Origin: Pseudomonas rhizophila | GTDB lineage: Bacteria; Pseudomonadota; Gammaproteobacteria; Pseudomonadales; Pseudomonadaceae | Reading direction: 5' to 3' | Length of the DNA stretch: 64,000 bases | Assembly (NCBI RefSeq): GCF_003033885.1 | Contig: NZ_CP024081.1 | Location: 2,297,924-2,361,923 of the forward strand | Shown: piece after piece, positions 24,844 through 33,489 of the stretch | Layout of the letters: every line of letters begins with the position of its first letter | How positions within the stretch are numbered: the first letter of the stretch is position 1 | Program-made: the position numbers and the translations under genes | Notes under the pieces: generated by a model | Told to the model about the DNA's origin: nothing | What the model saw: the letters and a program-made list of their open reading frames with translations, nothing else | Database searches by the model: none

Positions 24844-25638
24844 TCAATGACCGGTGGTCTTTTCCAGCCAGGCACTCGGTGCGTGACCCAGCACCCGGCG
24901 AAACATGGTGGAGAACGCTGCGGGGCTGTCGTAGCCCATATCCAGGGCAATACGGGTTACCGAATCGCCTACGACCAATCGAGACAGCGCCGACATCACA
25001 CAGGCCTGTTGTCGCCATTGGCTGAAACTCAACCCGGTTTCCCGGCTGAACAGCCGATTGAACGAGCGCAGGCTGATAGGCAACTGCGCCACCCATTGCA
25101 CAGGTGAGACGTGGGCGTTGGGGCGTTTCAGAAACTCCTGGCACAGGCCGAGCAGGCGTGGGTCCTTGGGCAGTGGCAGGTGCAACGGCAAATGAGTGCT
25201 GCGCAACAGTTCGTGCAGCAACAGATTGATCAGCGCGCCGTCGCGTCCGGCCTCGTCGTATTCCGGCGCAAGCTCCACGGCTTCCAGCAGCAACTGGCGC
25301 ATCAGGGGCGACACGCTGATGACTTGGCAACGGGCGTCCATGGCCGTCACCGCGGCCGGTTCGATGTACACGCTGCGCGTGCTGACCCCCAGCATCAGCA
25401 CCTCATGGGCAACCCCGGGCGGGATCCATACCGCCCGTTGCGGCGGCACCACCCAATTACCGTCTTCGGTGCGGACGTGCATCACACCAGTGGCGCCATA
25501 CAGCAACTGCGCCCGGCGATGATGGTGCGAGGGCAGTAAATGTCCGTGGGGGTAGTCGGTGCCAATGGCGACGACAGCCCTGGGGATCGCATCCAATAAA
25601 TCGATCGAAGTGTTGCGCATCGAGGGGCTACTCATCAT
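24844..25638 (-). CDS. AraC-family regulator
   Basis: Regulator of about 264 residues. A cupin-type sensing domain (HHHRRAQLLYGATGVMHVRTEDGNWVVPPQRAVWIPPG, about 38-75) precedes two C-terminal helix-turn-helix units, with LPISLRSFNRLFSRETGLSFSQWRQQ and VTRIALDMGYDSPAAFSTMFRRVLGHAPS. This is the cupin-plus-AraC arrangement. The start is uncertain: ATG codons at 25656, 25638 and 25620 are all in frame without a strong ribosome site; 25638 is used. It is divergent from a TauE-type permease, which is a plausible target. Confidence 0.85.
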   Translation of the reverse strand: MMSSPSMRNTSIDLLDAIPRAVVAIGTDYPHGHLLPSHHHRRAQLLYGATGVMHVRTEDGNWVVPPQRAVWIPPGVAHEVLMLGVSTRSVYIEPAAVTAMDARCQVISVSPLMRQLLLEAVELAPEYDEAGRDGALINLLLHELLRSTHLPLHLPLPKDPRLLGLCQEFLKRPNAHVSPVQWVAQLPISLRSFNRLFSRETGLSFSQWRQQACVMSALSRLVVGDSVTRIALDMGYDSPAAFSTMFRRVLGHAPSAWLEKTTGH

Positions 25639-25733
25639 TGGCGTAAACGCAAACATTATTGGCCTGTTTTCTAGAGCGGGCCAAGCTTCGCTTATCTAAC
25701 GTGGGGCGCCTCCCATTTCACGGATTCGCCTCG

Positions 25734-26546
25734 ATGTTCTATGTATTGCTTGCGTGCTTCGGCTGCCTGAGTGGCGTAACGGCGGTGTTGTTCGGCTTTG
25801 GCGGCGGTTTCGTCGTGGTGCCTTTGATGTATCGCATGCTGATGGCCCATCACTCGGGTGACGCCATCGGTGAATCGGCCATGCACATTGCCGTCGCCAC
25901 CTCGACCTGCGTCATGATCGTCAACGCCCTGGTCGCCACCGGAAAACACCAGCGTGCCGGTCAACTGATTCGTCATTACCTGTGGCCGTTCGGCGGTTTC
26001 ATTGCGCTGGGGGCGGTCTTCGGCGCAGCGGCCGCCACTTGGCTCAATGGCGAGATTATCCGCTACGCCTTCATGGCTTACCTGGGCCTGACCATCCTGG
26101 ACTGCCTGCTGCGGCGAGGTTTTCTGACACGCCCCAGCGATGCCGTCCTACGCCCTTTGGCGCCAATGGAGACCGCATTGGGCGGTACAACCATCGGAAT
26201 CATCGCCACAATGCTGGGCGTCGGCGGCAGCGTCATGACCGTGCCACTGCTGCGCCGTTGTGGCCTGAGCATGTCCCAGGCCACGTCGATGGCCAATCCA
26301 CTGAGCGTGCCCGTCGCGTTGGCCGGCACCGTCACCTACATGGCCTTGGCCAGCTTCACCGGGACAGACTTCGGCCCGTGGTTTGTCGGTTACGTAGACT
26401 TGCTGGCCTTTGTTGTGCTCACACTCGGCGCGCTACTGGGCATCCGTCTGGCAACACCATGGATCGGGCGGATACCGGATCGGCTGCATGCGCGGGTGTA
26501 TGTAGGGTTGTTGATGTTTGTGATGGTTGGGATGTGGCTGGGGTAG
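25734..26546 (+). CDS. TauE/SafE-family (TSUP) permease
   Basis: Integral membrane protein of 270 residues with about eight helices. The N-terminal GVTAVLFGFGGGFVVVPLMY and the internal repeat GIIATMLGVGGSVMTVPLLRR are the duplicated glycine-rich motifs of the TSUP family, which exports or imports sulfur-containing organic anions such as sulfite or sulfoacetate in known cases. The substrate here is unknown. The ATG at 25734 gives the expected membrane start; an earlier in-frame start is less likely. Its divergent AraC gene may regulate it. Confidence 0.88.
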   Translation: MFYVLLACFGCLSGVTAVLFGFGGGFVVVPLMYRMLMAHHSGDAIGESAMHIAVATSTCVMIVNALVATGKHQRAGQLIRHYLWPFGGFIALGAVFGAAAATWLNGEIIRYAFMAYLGLTILDCLLRRGFLTRPSDAVLRPLAPMETALGGTTIGIIATMLGVGGSVMTVPLLRRCGLSMSQATSMANPLSVPVALAGTVTYMALASFTGTDFGPWFVGYVDLLAFVVLTLGALLGIRLATPWIGRIPDRLHARVYVGLLMFVMVGMWLG

Positions 26547-26551
26547 GGTAG

Positions 26552-27538
26552 CTATTGACCAGCCAACCCCGGTGCTTCCCGAATAATGAAGTGATCCAGG
26601 TTCTCGATATTGGCGCTGAACACCCCGAACGTCTGCTCGGAGTTTTTCTTGCTCGGCACCTGTTTCAGCTCCGGCGTCACGCCATAAAAGAAGCAATACA
26701 ACGGCGCGTCACTCTCGATGGCGTGCTTGATCTCTTCCAGAAACGCTTTGCGCTTGCGGTAGTTGTCGATCAGCTTCTTGCTCAGGTAAACGTTGACCGA
26801 GTAAGGCTTCTTCTTCGCCTCGCCCGGTTGCTTGAACCAGACCTTTGCTTCGAAGTCGATGCGAAAGCTCTGGGTGTAATCCTTGATCTCCTTGATCTTG
26901 CCCCAGTAAATCAACCCCTTGTTGTCCAGCAGGTATTCGATCTTCTTGAAGAACGATCCATAGGGCGCCGTGTGCTCGCCAATTTTCAGCGGCATGCGCT
27001 TGAGCAGTTCCCTGTCCGCGAAGTTCGACACAAAACACTCCACCGGATGGGCGAAGACGCTGGTCTTGTCCGGCGCTGAATCACGGCTCGGGTGCTCGAC
27101 ATGACTGGCGGCTGAAGGCTCTCGCTCATCGCGCAGAACGTCCGCCACCACCGTCGGGCTGGATGGCTTGCGCACATACTCACGCCGAGTCAGCAATAAT
27201 TCCGACGGAAAATGCTCCTCCGGACCGTCATCCGTTTCCCCGCCCTCCGTCTCCAGGCCTGATGCCGGAGTCTTCAGGCTGACATAAGGACAACCCTCGA
27301 TATGCCGCGTGCTGGGGATGTTCTTGAAGTGCGGCGTGCGCACGTAATTCACGTTCTTGGCGTTGAACGTCCCCAACACATTCGCCGCATCAAACGCCAC
27401 CCGACAGGCATCGTTGGGGCACTGGAACTGTTCCTTCGCGGAATCGAATGCCACTGTCTCGTCGAAATTCAAATCGCGCACGTCATAGATCGACAGCTTG
27501 TCGTCGAGGCTGAGGCAGTAGGCGAGGTCGAATTTCAT
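26552..27538 (-). CDS. Unknown protein with Cys/His N-terminal motif
   Basis: Protein of 328 residues I cannot assign. The N-terminal third has FQCPNDACRVAFDA followed by RTPHFKNIPSTRHIEGCPYVS, a Cys/His pattern reminiscent of the zinc-binding N-terminal part of CoiA-type proteins. A middle region (about 100-170) is low-complexity and probably disordered. The C-terminal part (about 175-328), with LIYWGKIKEIKDYTQSFRID and ENLDHFIIREAPG, looks like a compact beta-rich domain. No signal peptide. It lies alone, convergent with the permease and far from any obvious partner. An accessory function is likely, but nothing more can be said. Confidence 0.65.
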   Translation of the reverse strand: MKFDLAYCLSLDDKLSIYDVRDLNFDETVAFDSAKEQFQCPNDACRVAFDAANVLGTFNAKNVNYVRTPHFKNIPSTRHIEGCPYVSLKTPASGLETEGGETDDGPEEHFPSELLLTRREYVRKPSSPTVVADVLRDEREPSAASHVEHPSRDSAPDKTSVFAHPVECFVSNFADRELLKRMPLKIGEHTAPYGSFFKKIEYLLDNKGLIYWGKIKEIKDYTQSFRIDFEAKVWFKQPGEAKKKPYSVNVYLSKKLIDNYRKRKAFLEEIKHAIESDAPLYCFFYGVTPELKQVPSKKNSEQTFGVFSANIENLDHFIIREAPGLAGQ

Positions 27539-27999
27539 CGGGGCTCGGGTCCAGGAGGGGGAAATGTATTAATAGCGAAGGGCAGGGCCGGTTGCACTCA
27601 AAGTTTCAGCACACCACCAAAAACTGTGGGAGCGAGCCTGCTCGCGATGCCCAAAATCCCCCGGCCATCAAGCCTGCCGATAACCTGTGACCTGACACCA
27701 ACCCGTGGCGAGGGAGCTTGCTCCCGCTGGCTGCGTAGCAGCCCCAATTCCATATCACCAACAAAAAACCGCCGCCTGAACAACGGACAACGGACGACGG
27801 CTTCTGATGGAATCTCAAAACCCTCGCAAAATCCGAGAAGCTTTCCGCCACCAATGCGCAACGATTCTGAGTTTTTCGTAGGGCAAAGGTTGCTTGGCTG
27901 CCCTGAAGTTAAACGCGATATCGGCTCTTATAGAAAACAAAAAACCCCGTTTTCACGGGGTTTTTATTTAAGCGTGCAGCCTAAGATTTTTCTTTCGAA
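27539..27999. other. Intergenic region with two REP types and nrdB terminator
   Basis: About 460 bp without a supported gene. It holds one single REP (27626-27648), a second REP-like element of another type (about 27705-27730, GTGGCGAGGGAGC...CCCGC) and the nrdB terminator at its right end. Confidence 0.7.
27938..27967 (-). terminator. Terminator of nrdB
   Basis: Stem AAAACCCCGT/ACGGGGTTTTT-like hairpin with T-rich flanks on either side, about 35 bases after the nrdB stop. Confidence 0.85.
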
Positions 28000-29247
28000 T
28001 CAATCCCAGCTAAGCGCCCCACCCGTTTGATACTCAATCACCCGAGTCTCAAAGAAGTTCTTCTCTTTCTTCAAGTCCATGATCTCGCTCATCCAAGGGA
28101 ACGGGTTCGTCGTCCCTGGATACTCTTCCTTCAGACCAATCTGCGACAGGCGACGGTTAGCGATGAACTTGAGGTAGTCCTCCATCATCGCCGCGTTCAT
28201 TCCCAATACCCCACGAGGCATGGTGTCGCGCGCGTATTCGATCTCCAACTGAGTCCCTTGCAGGATCATCTGGGTCGCTTCTTCCTTCATCTCGGCATCC
28301 CACAAGTGCGGGTTTTCGATTTTGATCTGGTTGATCACGTCGATGCCGAAGTTCAGGTGCATGGATTCGTCGCGCAGGATGTATTGGAACTGCTCGGCGA
28401 CGCCGGTCATTTTGTTGCGGCGGCCCATGGAGAGGATCTGGGTGAAGCCGCAGTAGAAGAAGATGCCTTCCAGAACGCAGTAGTAGGCGATCAGGTTGCG
28501 CAGCAATTCCTTGTCGGTGTCCGGGGTGCCGGTTTCGAACTTCGGATCGGAGATCGAACGGGTGTATTTCAGGCCCCAGGCGGCTTTTTTCGCGACCGAT
28601 GGGATCTCGTGGTACATGTTGAAGATTTCGCCTTCATCCATGGCCAGCGATTCGATGCAGTACTGGTAGGCGTGGGTGTGGATCGCCTCTTCGAACGCCT
28701 GGCGCAGGATGTACTGGCGGCATTCGGGGTTGGTGATCAGGCGGTACACGGCCAGGACCAGGTTGTTGGCAACCAGGGAGTCGGCGGTGGAGAAGAAGCC
28801 CAGGTTGCGCATCACGATACGGCGCTCGTCGTCGGTCAGGCCTTCCGGGGTTTTCCAGAGGGCGATGTCGGCGGTCATGTTGACTTCTTGCGGCATCCAG
28901 TGGTTTGCGCAGCCGTCCAGGTACTTCTGCCAGGCCCAGTCGTATTTGAATGGCACGAGCTGGTTGAGGTCGGCGCGGCAGTTGATCATGCGCTTTTCAT
29001 CGACGGCGACACGGGCGGAGGCGCCTTCGAGCTCGGCGAGGCCTTCGGCGACGTCGAGTTTGTCGAGGGCGGCCTTGGCGCGAATGATCGCGGCCGAGTC
29101 GCTGGCCGTCACGGCCCGGGCTTCGAGGGCGGCGGCACCGCCGGCGCTGTCGAGGCGGTCCATGTTGGCTTCAGAAGCGTGGCCGGCGTTGGCGCCTTTT
29201 ACAGCGACTTCGCCGTCTTCTTTGTCGAATTCGTCCCAGCTCAGCAT
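28000..29247 (-). CDS. nrdB: Class Ia ribonucleotide reductase beta subunit
   Basis: Small, radical-carrying subunit of the aerobic ribonucleotide reductase, 415 residues. The ferritin-like core shows the di-iron/tyrosyl motif [12 protein letters not shown] (ligands Glu and His, radical Tyr four residues after the first His) and the later [12 protein letters not shown] ligand pair. The C-terminus ending GGALSWD would dock on NrdA. The first 80 or so residues are an Ala/Glu-rich extension before the core. The ATG at 29247 has an AGGAG site. nrdA, usually next to nrdB in Pseudomonas, is not seen within the window. A NrdR-box-like sequence lies about 400 bases upstream. Confidence 0.94.
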   Translation of the reverse strand: MLSWDEFDKEDGEVAVKGANAGHASEANMDRLDSAGGAAALEARAVTASDSAAIIRAKAALDKLDVAEGLAELEGASARVAVDEKRMINCRADLNQLVPFKYDWAWQKYLDGCANHWMPQEVNMTADIALWKTPEGLTDDERRIVMRNLGFFSTADSLVANNLVLAVYRLITNPECRQYILRQAFEEAIHTHAYQYCIESLAMDEGEIFNMYHEIPSVAKKAAWGLKYTRSISDPKFETGTPDTDKELLRNLIAYYCVLEGIFFYCGFTQILSMGRRNKMTGVAEQFQYILRDESMHLNFGIDVINQIKIENPHLWDAEMKEEATQMILQGTQLEIEYARDTMPRGVLGMNAAMMEDYLKFIANRRLSQIGLKEEYPGTTNPFPWMSEIMDLKKEKNFFETRVIEYQTGGALSWD

Positions 29248-29645
29248 GACGTGTTGTCTCCTGCGTGAGGGCCAGATGCCCGTTGAAGGCCTACTGGCCG
29301 CGGTGGATCTTGGAAAATCGTTTGTTGCAGCAGCTGACGCAGGCAATAAACAGAAAAATGTACGGGTCGTTCTGAAGCGGCTGTGAGCGCGAGGAGGCAA
29401 TGGGCCTCTGCGTGGGCTTCAGGCTGGTTTGACTCCCTGTAAGGGAATATTGCAGGCCCGTTTAAGGCGGCATTATAAGGACTTTTTTGCCTACGTGCTG
29501 CGGCGAAATAGCCCACGGAGGAGGTCGCGGGCGGTATATCCGCGTGGGAGCAAGGGTTTACAAGGCTTTGGCCGCTGAAGATTTTTTTTGCATGGGTCGG
29601 GTGACGGTATTTTTTGATCAAAAAACGAGCGTTTTTTGAGGTTTT

Positions 29646-29661
29646 GCACTACATGTTGTGT
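29646..29661. promoter_or_regulatory. NrdR-box-like palindrome
   Basis: GCACTACATGTTGTGT resembles the 16-bp NrdR box (ACACWATATATWGTGT), differing at a few positions. NrdR represses ribonucleotide reductase genes and usually binds two boxes; I find only one good match here. Confidence 0.5.
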
Positions 29662-29696
29662 TTGCAAGGGCTTTTTGATGGTTACAGACACAACCA

Positions 29697-29716
29697 AGCC
29701 CGATCAAAATCGGGCT
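29697..29716 (-). terminator. Hairpin after the repeat-protein gene
   Basis: AGCCCGAT-CAAA-ATCGGGCT, eight-bp stem, about 20 bases beyond the stop of the 71-residue protein; the T tail is weak. Confidence 0.6.
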
Positions 29717-29736
29717 ATGGAAAATGCCATTTATGA

Positions 29737-29952
29737 TCAACCGATATGTGCCGAACCGGTGTGGTCGTAGCCATCTTCAGCGACAGTAGCGGAGCCGGTG
29801 CGGTCGTATCCATCCTCGGCAACGGTGGCCGAGCCGGTGCGGTCGTAACCGTCTTCAGCGACAGCAGAGCCGGTGCGGTCATAACCGTCGGCGGCAAAGG
29901 TCTGGGCGGCCAGGACGGACAGGGTCAGGGCGAGGATCAGTTTGGTTTTCAT
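29737..29952 (-). CDS. Small secreted protein with four DGYDRTGSA repeats
   Basis: Protein of 71 residues. A signal peptide (MKTKLILALTLSVLAAQTFA) leaves a mature part of about 50 residues made almost entirely of four copies of DGYDRTGSA (about 22-30, 34-42, 47-55 and 60-68, the last with His for Arg) joined by short AV(T)AE linkers. The DNA repeats as well. The AGG-rich ribosome site precedes the ATG well. No known fold; the acidic Asp/Tyr/Gly repeats could bind calcium or form an amyloid-like or surface structure, which is speculation. It lies next to a DUF2790 gene. Confidence 0.8.
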   Translation of the reverse strand: MKTKLILALTLSVLAAQTFAADGYDRTGSAVAEDGYDRTGSATVAEDGYDRTGSATVAEDGYDHTGSAHIG

Positions 29953-29981
29953 GGAGGTTGCTCCTGGTTCGTTTAAGTTGA

Positions 29982-30245
29982 TCAGCCGTTGGAGCAGCCG
30001 GTGCCCATGACGCTGTAGCGCAGGATGTGGCGCTGGCCTTTGGAGTCGTCGTATTCCATCTTGGCCGGGACCACTTCGCAGACGTTCGGGATGTCGCTCA
30101 TGGAGATGACTTTGGCGATGTCCAGGTGGGTGGAGTAGGTGTACTCCTCAATGGCTGGTTTTTGCTGTGCAACGTCGGTCGGGGCCTCATCTGCCATCGC
30201 GGTGACGCTAAGGCCAGCGAGGACCAGAACCCATAAAGCTTTCAT
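29982..30245 (-). CDS. DUF2790 secreted protein
   Basis: Small predicted periplasmic protein of 87 residues with a signal peptide (MKALWVLVLAGLSVTAMA) and the Pseudomonas-specific DUF2790 pattern YTYSTHLDIAKVISMSDIPNVCEVVPAKMEYDDSKG, followed by Cys near the C-terminus, so two Cys may form a disulfide. Function is unknown in the family. The ATG at 30245 has an AAGG site; a GTG three codons earlier is the alternative start. The neighbouring gene encodes the repeat-bearing secreted protein on the same strand. Confidence 0.82.
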   Translation of the reverse strand: MKALWVLVLAGLSVTAMADEAPTDVAQQKPAIEEYTYSTHLDIAKVISMSDIPNVCEVVPAKMEYDDSKGQRHILRYSVMGTGCSNG

Positions 30246-30254
30246 CTGTTTCAC

Positions 30255-30504
30255 CTTTTTTGAGGTCGAGTGGGGTCACGCAACCTTTTTGGGGCTGCGT
30301 GTGGAACAGGTTTTGGGAGTTGGATTAACGGCCTTCGTGGGGGCTGTGTTGCGTTAATCATGTTTGCCGGTTGGCGAGGTGGATTTTAGGGGGTGGGGTT
30401 AATCGCAAAAAGACCGGGTTTTGATAAACACTGTTGGTTGATCTGGTAATAATCGTTGCAGAGTCCGGTGGCTGTCTGTGCCATCGATGTTGGATGTGCC
30501 GCCG
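30255..30504. other. Intergenic region upstream of DUF2790 gene
   Basis: About 250 bp up to the truncated REP, no supported gene. It probably holds the DUF2790 promoter. Confidence 0.4.
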
Positions 30505-30520
30505 CTATCGCGAGCAGGCT
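30505..30520. repeat. Truncated REP at IS junction
   Basis: The arm CTATCGCGAGCAGGCT breaks off where the remaining CGCTCCCAC is expected and runs straight into IS-like sequence. Confidence 0.7.
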
Positions 30521-31234
<714 letters not shown>

Positions 31235-31972
31235 ATGTCATTCATCCAAGCCAATCTGATCCATCTTCTGGCCGCGGTCTGGTTCGTCGTCTGCTGGGGC
31301 GGCTACACCCGTTATGCGTCGTTGAAAGCTCGCGATACGGCCTGTCTGGCCAGCGTCATGCACTTGTATCGCGAAGACTGGATGCGCCGCATGTTGCTGC
31401 GCGAAAACCGTATCGCCGACGCCAGCGTGATCGGCAACCTGGAGCGCAACGCGTCCTTCTTCGCCTCCAGCACGCTGATCATCCTGGCGGGCATCCTGAC
31501 GGTGCTTGGGGCGTCCGATCGTGCGGTGTCGTTGTTGGCCGACTTGCCGATGGTGCAGCAGGCGTCCCAAGGCATGTCCGAGGCCAAGTTGCTGTGCCTG
31601 GCGCTGGTGTTTGTGTATGCCTTCTTCACCTTCAGCTGGTGCATGCGCCAATACAACTTCGCAGCGGTTCTGGTGGGGTCGGCGCCGATGATCGGTGAGC
31701 GACATGTAACGGCGCAGGAGCGCAAGGCCTTCGCGCTCAGGGCGGCGCGGGTGATCTCCATGGCGGCTAACCAGTTCAATTTTGGCCTGCGCGCTTATTA
31801 TTTCGGCATGACCATGTTGGCGTGGTTCGTCAGCCCCTGGTTGTTCATGTTGATGAGTGCAGGCGTGGTGTTGGTGCTGTACCGCCGGGAGTTTCACTCC
31901 GACGTGCTGCAGGTCATGGTTTACACCCCCACCGAGGCGCCATTGCCTGATGTAGGCAAGGACCCGGCCTGA
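31235..31972 (+). CDS. DUF599 membrane protein
   Basis: Inner-membrane protein of 245 residues with four or five helices. FIQANLIHLLAAVWFVVCWGGYTRYA at the start and NLERNASFFASSTLIILAGILTVLG near residue 70 are typical DUF599 segments. Function is not known for the family. The ATG at 31235 has an AAGGAA site five bases upstream and fits the family start; an earlier in-frame start at 31154 is unlikely. It is monocistronic, with a terminator after it. Confidence 0.85.
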   Translation: MSFIQANLIHLLAAVWFVVCWGGYTRYASLKARDTACLASVMHLYREDWMRRMLLRENRIADASVIGNLERNASFFASSTLIILAGILTVLGASDRAVSLLADLPMVQQASQGMSEAKLLCLALVFVYAFFTFSWCMRQYNFAAVLVGSAPMIGERHVTAQERKAFALRAARVISMAANQFNFGLRAYYFGMTMLAWFVSPWLFMLMSAGVVLVLYRREFHSDVLQVMVYTPTEAPLPDVGKDPA

Positions 31973-32003
31973 CAGAACGGTTACTACCAAATCGCAGACA
32001 AAA

Positions 32004-32032
32004 GAAAACCCGCGCTAGGCGGGTTTCTTTAT
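32004..32032. terminator. Bidirectional terminator
   Basis: AAACCCGC-GCTAG-GCGGGTTT stem with A and T runs, between the converging DUF599 and lipoprotein genes. Confidence 0.88.
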
Positions 32033-32046
32033 ATGCCCAAACCGTA

Positions 32047-32310
32047 TTAGTTGGTTGCCGGTGCGGTGGCGGGCGCTGTTGCAGGTGCTTGTTCCTGTGT
32101 AGCAGCTTCGTTCGATTCGGCCTGATCTTTGGCGGCTTCGGCGTTTTCTTTCGCTGCGTCGTTCACTTTATCCTGTGCTTCGCTCATTTTTTCCTGAGCT
32201 TGCTCAGCGTGTTCGTTGGCATCTTGAGCTTTGTCCTCGGATTTTTTATCGCAGGCAGCGAGACCGAGGGAGGCGGCCAACATCAAGGCAATAGCTAAAG
32301 TCTTACGCAT
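32047..32310 (-). CDS. Small Ala/Glu-rich lipoprotein
   Basis: Predicted lipoprotein of 87 residues. The signal peptide ends in the lipobox LGLAAC (Cys20), so Cys20 would be lipidated. The mature part is a Lys/Glu/Ala/Gln-rich helix (KSEDKAQDANEHAEQAQEKM and on) likely to form a coiled coil, with a Pro/Ala/Thr-rich tail (APATAPATAPATN). It resembles the general type of small outer-membrane lipoproteins but no close family is claimed. It ends at a shared terminator with DUF599. Confidence 0.82.
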   Translation of the reverse strand: MRKTLAIALMLAASLGLAACDKKSEDKAQDANEHAEQAQEKMSEAQDKVNDAAKENAEAAKDQAESNEAATQEQAPATAPATAPATN

Positions 32311-32467
32311 GGGGTGTTTCTCCTTATGGAAATAACTACTGGCCTTTTGAACGCCCCCCCTTGGATTAAGTTCCTCTTTTGCTACAGATATATAACTTTG
32401 TATGGGAACGGAACTTTACAGGCATGCTTGTTACCGCGACTGCTCATTAATAAAGGCGTTAAATCCA

Positions 32468-32944
32468 ATGGCGCAAGACCCCGTTTTTGAGCGTGCGACA
32501 CGCTTTCTGTCCGCACTGCGACATTGTCAGGTGCTGGGCTTGAAGTTGCACAGTGCCAGTCCCGAGGGGCTGACTGTGATCCTGCCTTACAGCCCCCAGA
32601 TCGTCGGCAACCCCCTTACGGGCATCATCCATGGTGGCGCGTTGACGTCGTTGATGGACACGGCGTGTGGCATGTCGACGTTGTGTGTGTTGCCGCAGTT
32701 CGAGGTCTGTCCGACTTTGGACCTGCGCATCGACTACATGCACGCCGCTGAACCGAACAAGGATGTCTATGGCTTTGCCCAATGCTATCGGGTCACTCAG
32801 GACGTGATCTTCAGCCGTGGATTTGCCTATCAGGACGACCCCGAACAACCCATCGCCCATGTGGTGGGCACCTTCATGCGCCTGGGCCAGCACGCCAAGG
32901 GAATCAAAAGGGGTGGCCCGCTGGCTGCCGTAGACAAACCATGA
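32468..32944 (+). CDS. PaaI-family hotdog thioesterase
   Basis: Acyl-CoA thioesterase-like protein of 158 residues with a hotdog fold. The signature GNPLTGIIHGGALTSLMDTACGMST is the PaaI-type active-site segment, in which the HGG turn and the following acidic residue (Asp) are catalytic in known members. The ATG at 32468 is chosen because it gives the family start (MAQDPVFERATRF); a longer reading from 32402 lacks support. Its stop overlaps the start of a second thioesterase (ATGA), so the two are coupled, possibly as a heteromer. Acyl substrate unknown. Confidence 0.88.
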   Translation: MAQDPVFERATRFLSALRHCQVLGLKLHSASPEGLTVILPYSPQIVGNPLTGIIHGGALTSLMDTACGMSTLCVLPQFEVCPTLDLRIDYMHAAEPNKDVYGFAQCYRVTQDVIFSRGFAYQDDPEQPIAHVVGTFMRLGQHAKGIKRGGPLAAVDKP

Positions 32945-33402
32945 GCGATATCACTCAGGAACAACTGCGCCAAGCCTGCGAGCGGGGCGACTACGCGCTG
33001 CTGCTGGCCTCGATTCCTTATGCGCGGTTGATCGGCGTGGAATGCTCGCGTCAGGGCGAGGAGCTGCTGTTTCGCCTGCCGGCCAACAAGGACAACATTG
33101 GTAACCCTTTATTGCCGGCCATTCACGGCGGCGTCATCGCCGGTTTCATGGAGTTGTCGGCCGCGGTGTATCTGTTGATTGCCACCCGTGCGACGGGCGT
33201 GCCGAAAATCATCGATTTCTCCCTGGATTACCTGCGCGCCGGGCAGTTTCGCGACACTTTCGCCAGATGTCAGGTCTGGCGGCAGGGGCGCCGGGTAGCC
33301 AATGTTGCGATCACCGCCTGGCAGGATCTCGAGGCCGAACCCATTGCCACCGCCCGGGCGCATTTCAAGATTCAGGAGTCTTCAAAAGCGCATAGCCCTT
33401 GA
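32941..33402 (+). CDS. Second PaaI-type hotdog thioesterase
   Basis: Hotdog-fold protein of 153 residues paired with the gene before it by an ATGA overlap. The active-site segment reads GNPLLPAIHGGVIAGFMELSAA, with Glu in place of the Asp in its neighbour. The pair probably arose from duplication and could form a mixed complex. The C-terminus is about 15 residues longer than the core. Substrate unknown. The gene is followed by htpG after about 90 bases, but a shared role is not implied. Confidence 0.85.
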   Translation: MSDITQEQLRQACERGDYALLLASIPYARLIGVECSRQGEELLFRLPANKDNIGNPLLPAIHGGVIAGFMELSAAVYLLIATRATGVPKIIDFSLDYLRAGQFRDTFARCQVWRQGRRVANVAITAWQDLEAEPIATARAHFKIQESSKAHSP

Positions 33403-33489
33403 AATCATCAGCGTTGCCCCCACCTTGAGGACATCCCGCCGCCAATCTCAGCGAGGCGGACACCACCATCCACTTGGAGTTTGATGACC

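Larger units (their letters stand above)
29248..29736. other. nrdB upstream region
   Basis: About 490 bp with several T-rich tracts, one NrdR-box-like palindrome and a small hairpin. I see no supported gene; the AT-rich middle part (29590-29660) is the likely nrdB promoter zone. Confidence 0.5.

Noticed and set aside
33420..33450. Sigma-32 promoter before htpG (CTTGAGG and a downstream CCAATCT)
   Set aside because: The spacing of about ten bases is shorter than the 13-17 expected and the -10 match is weak.
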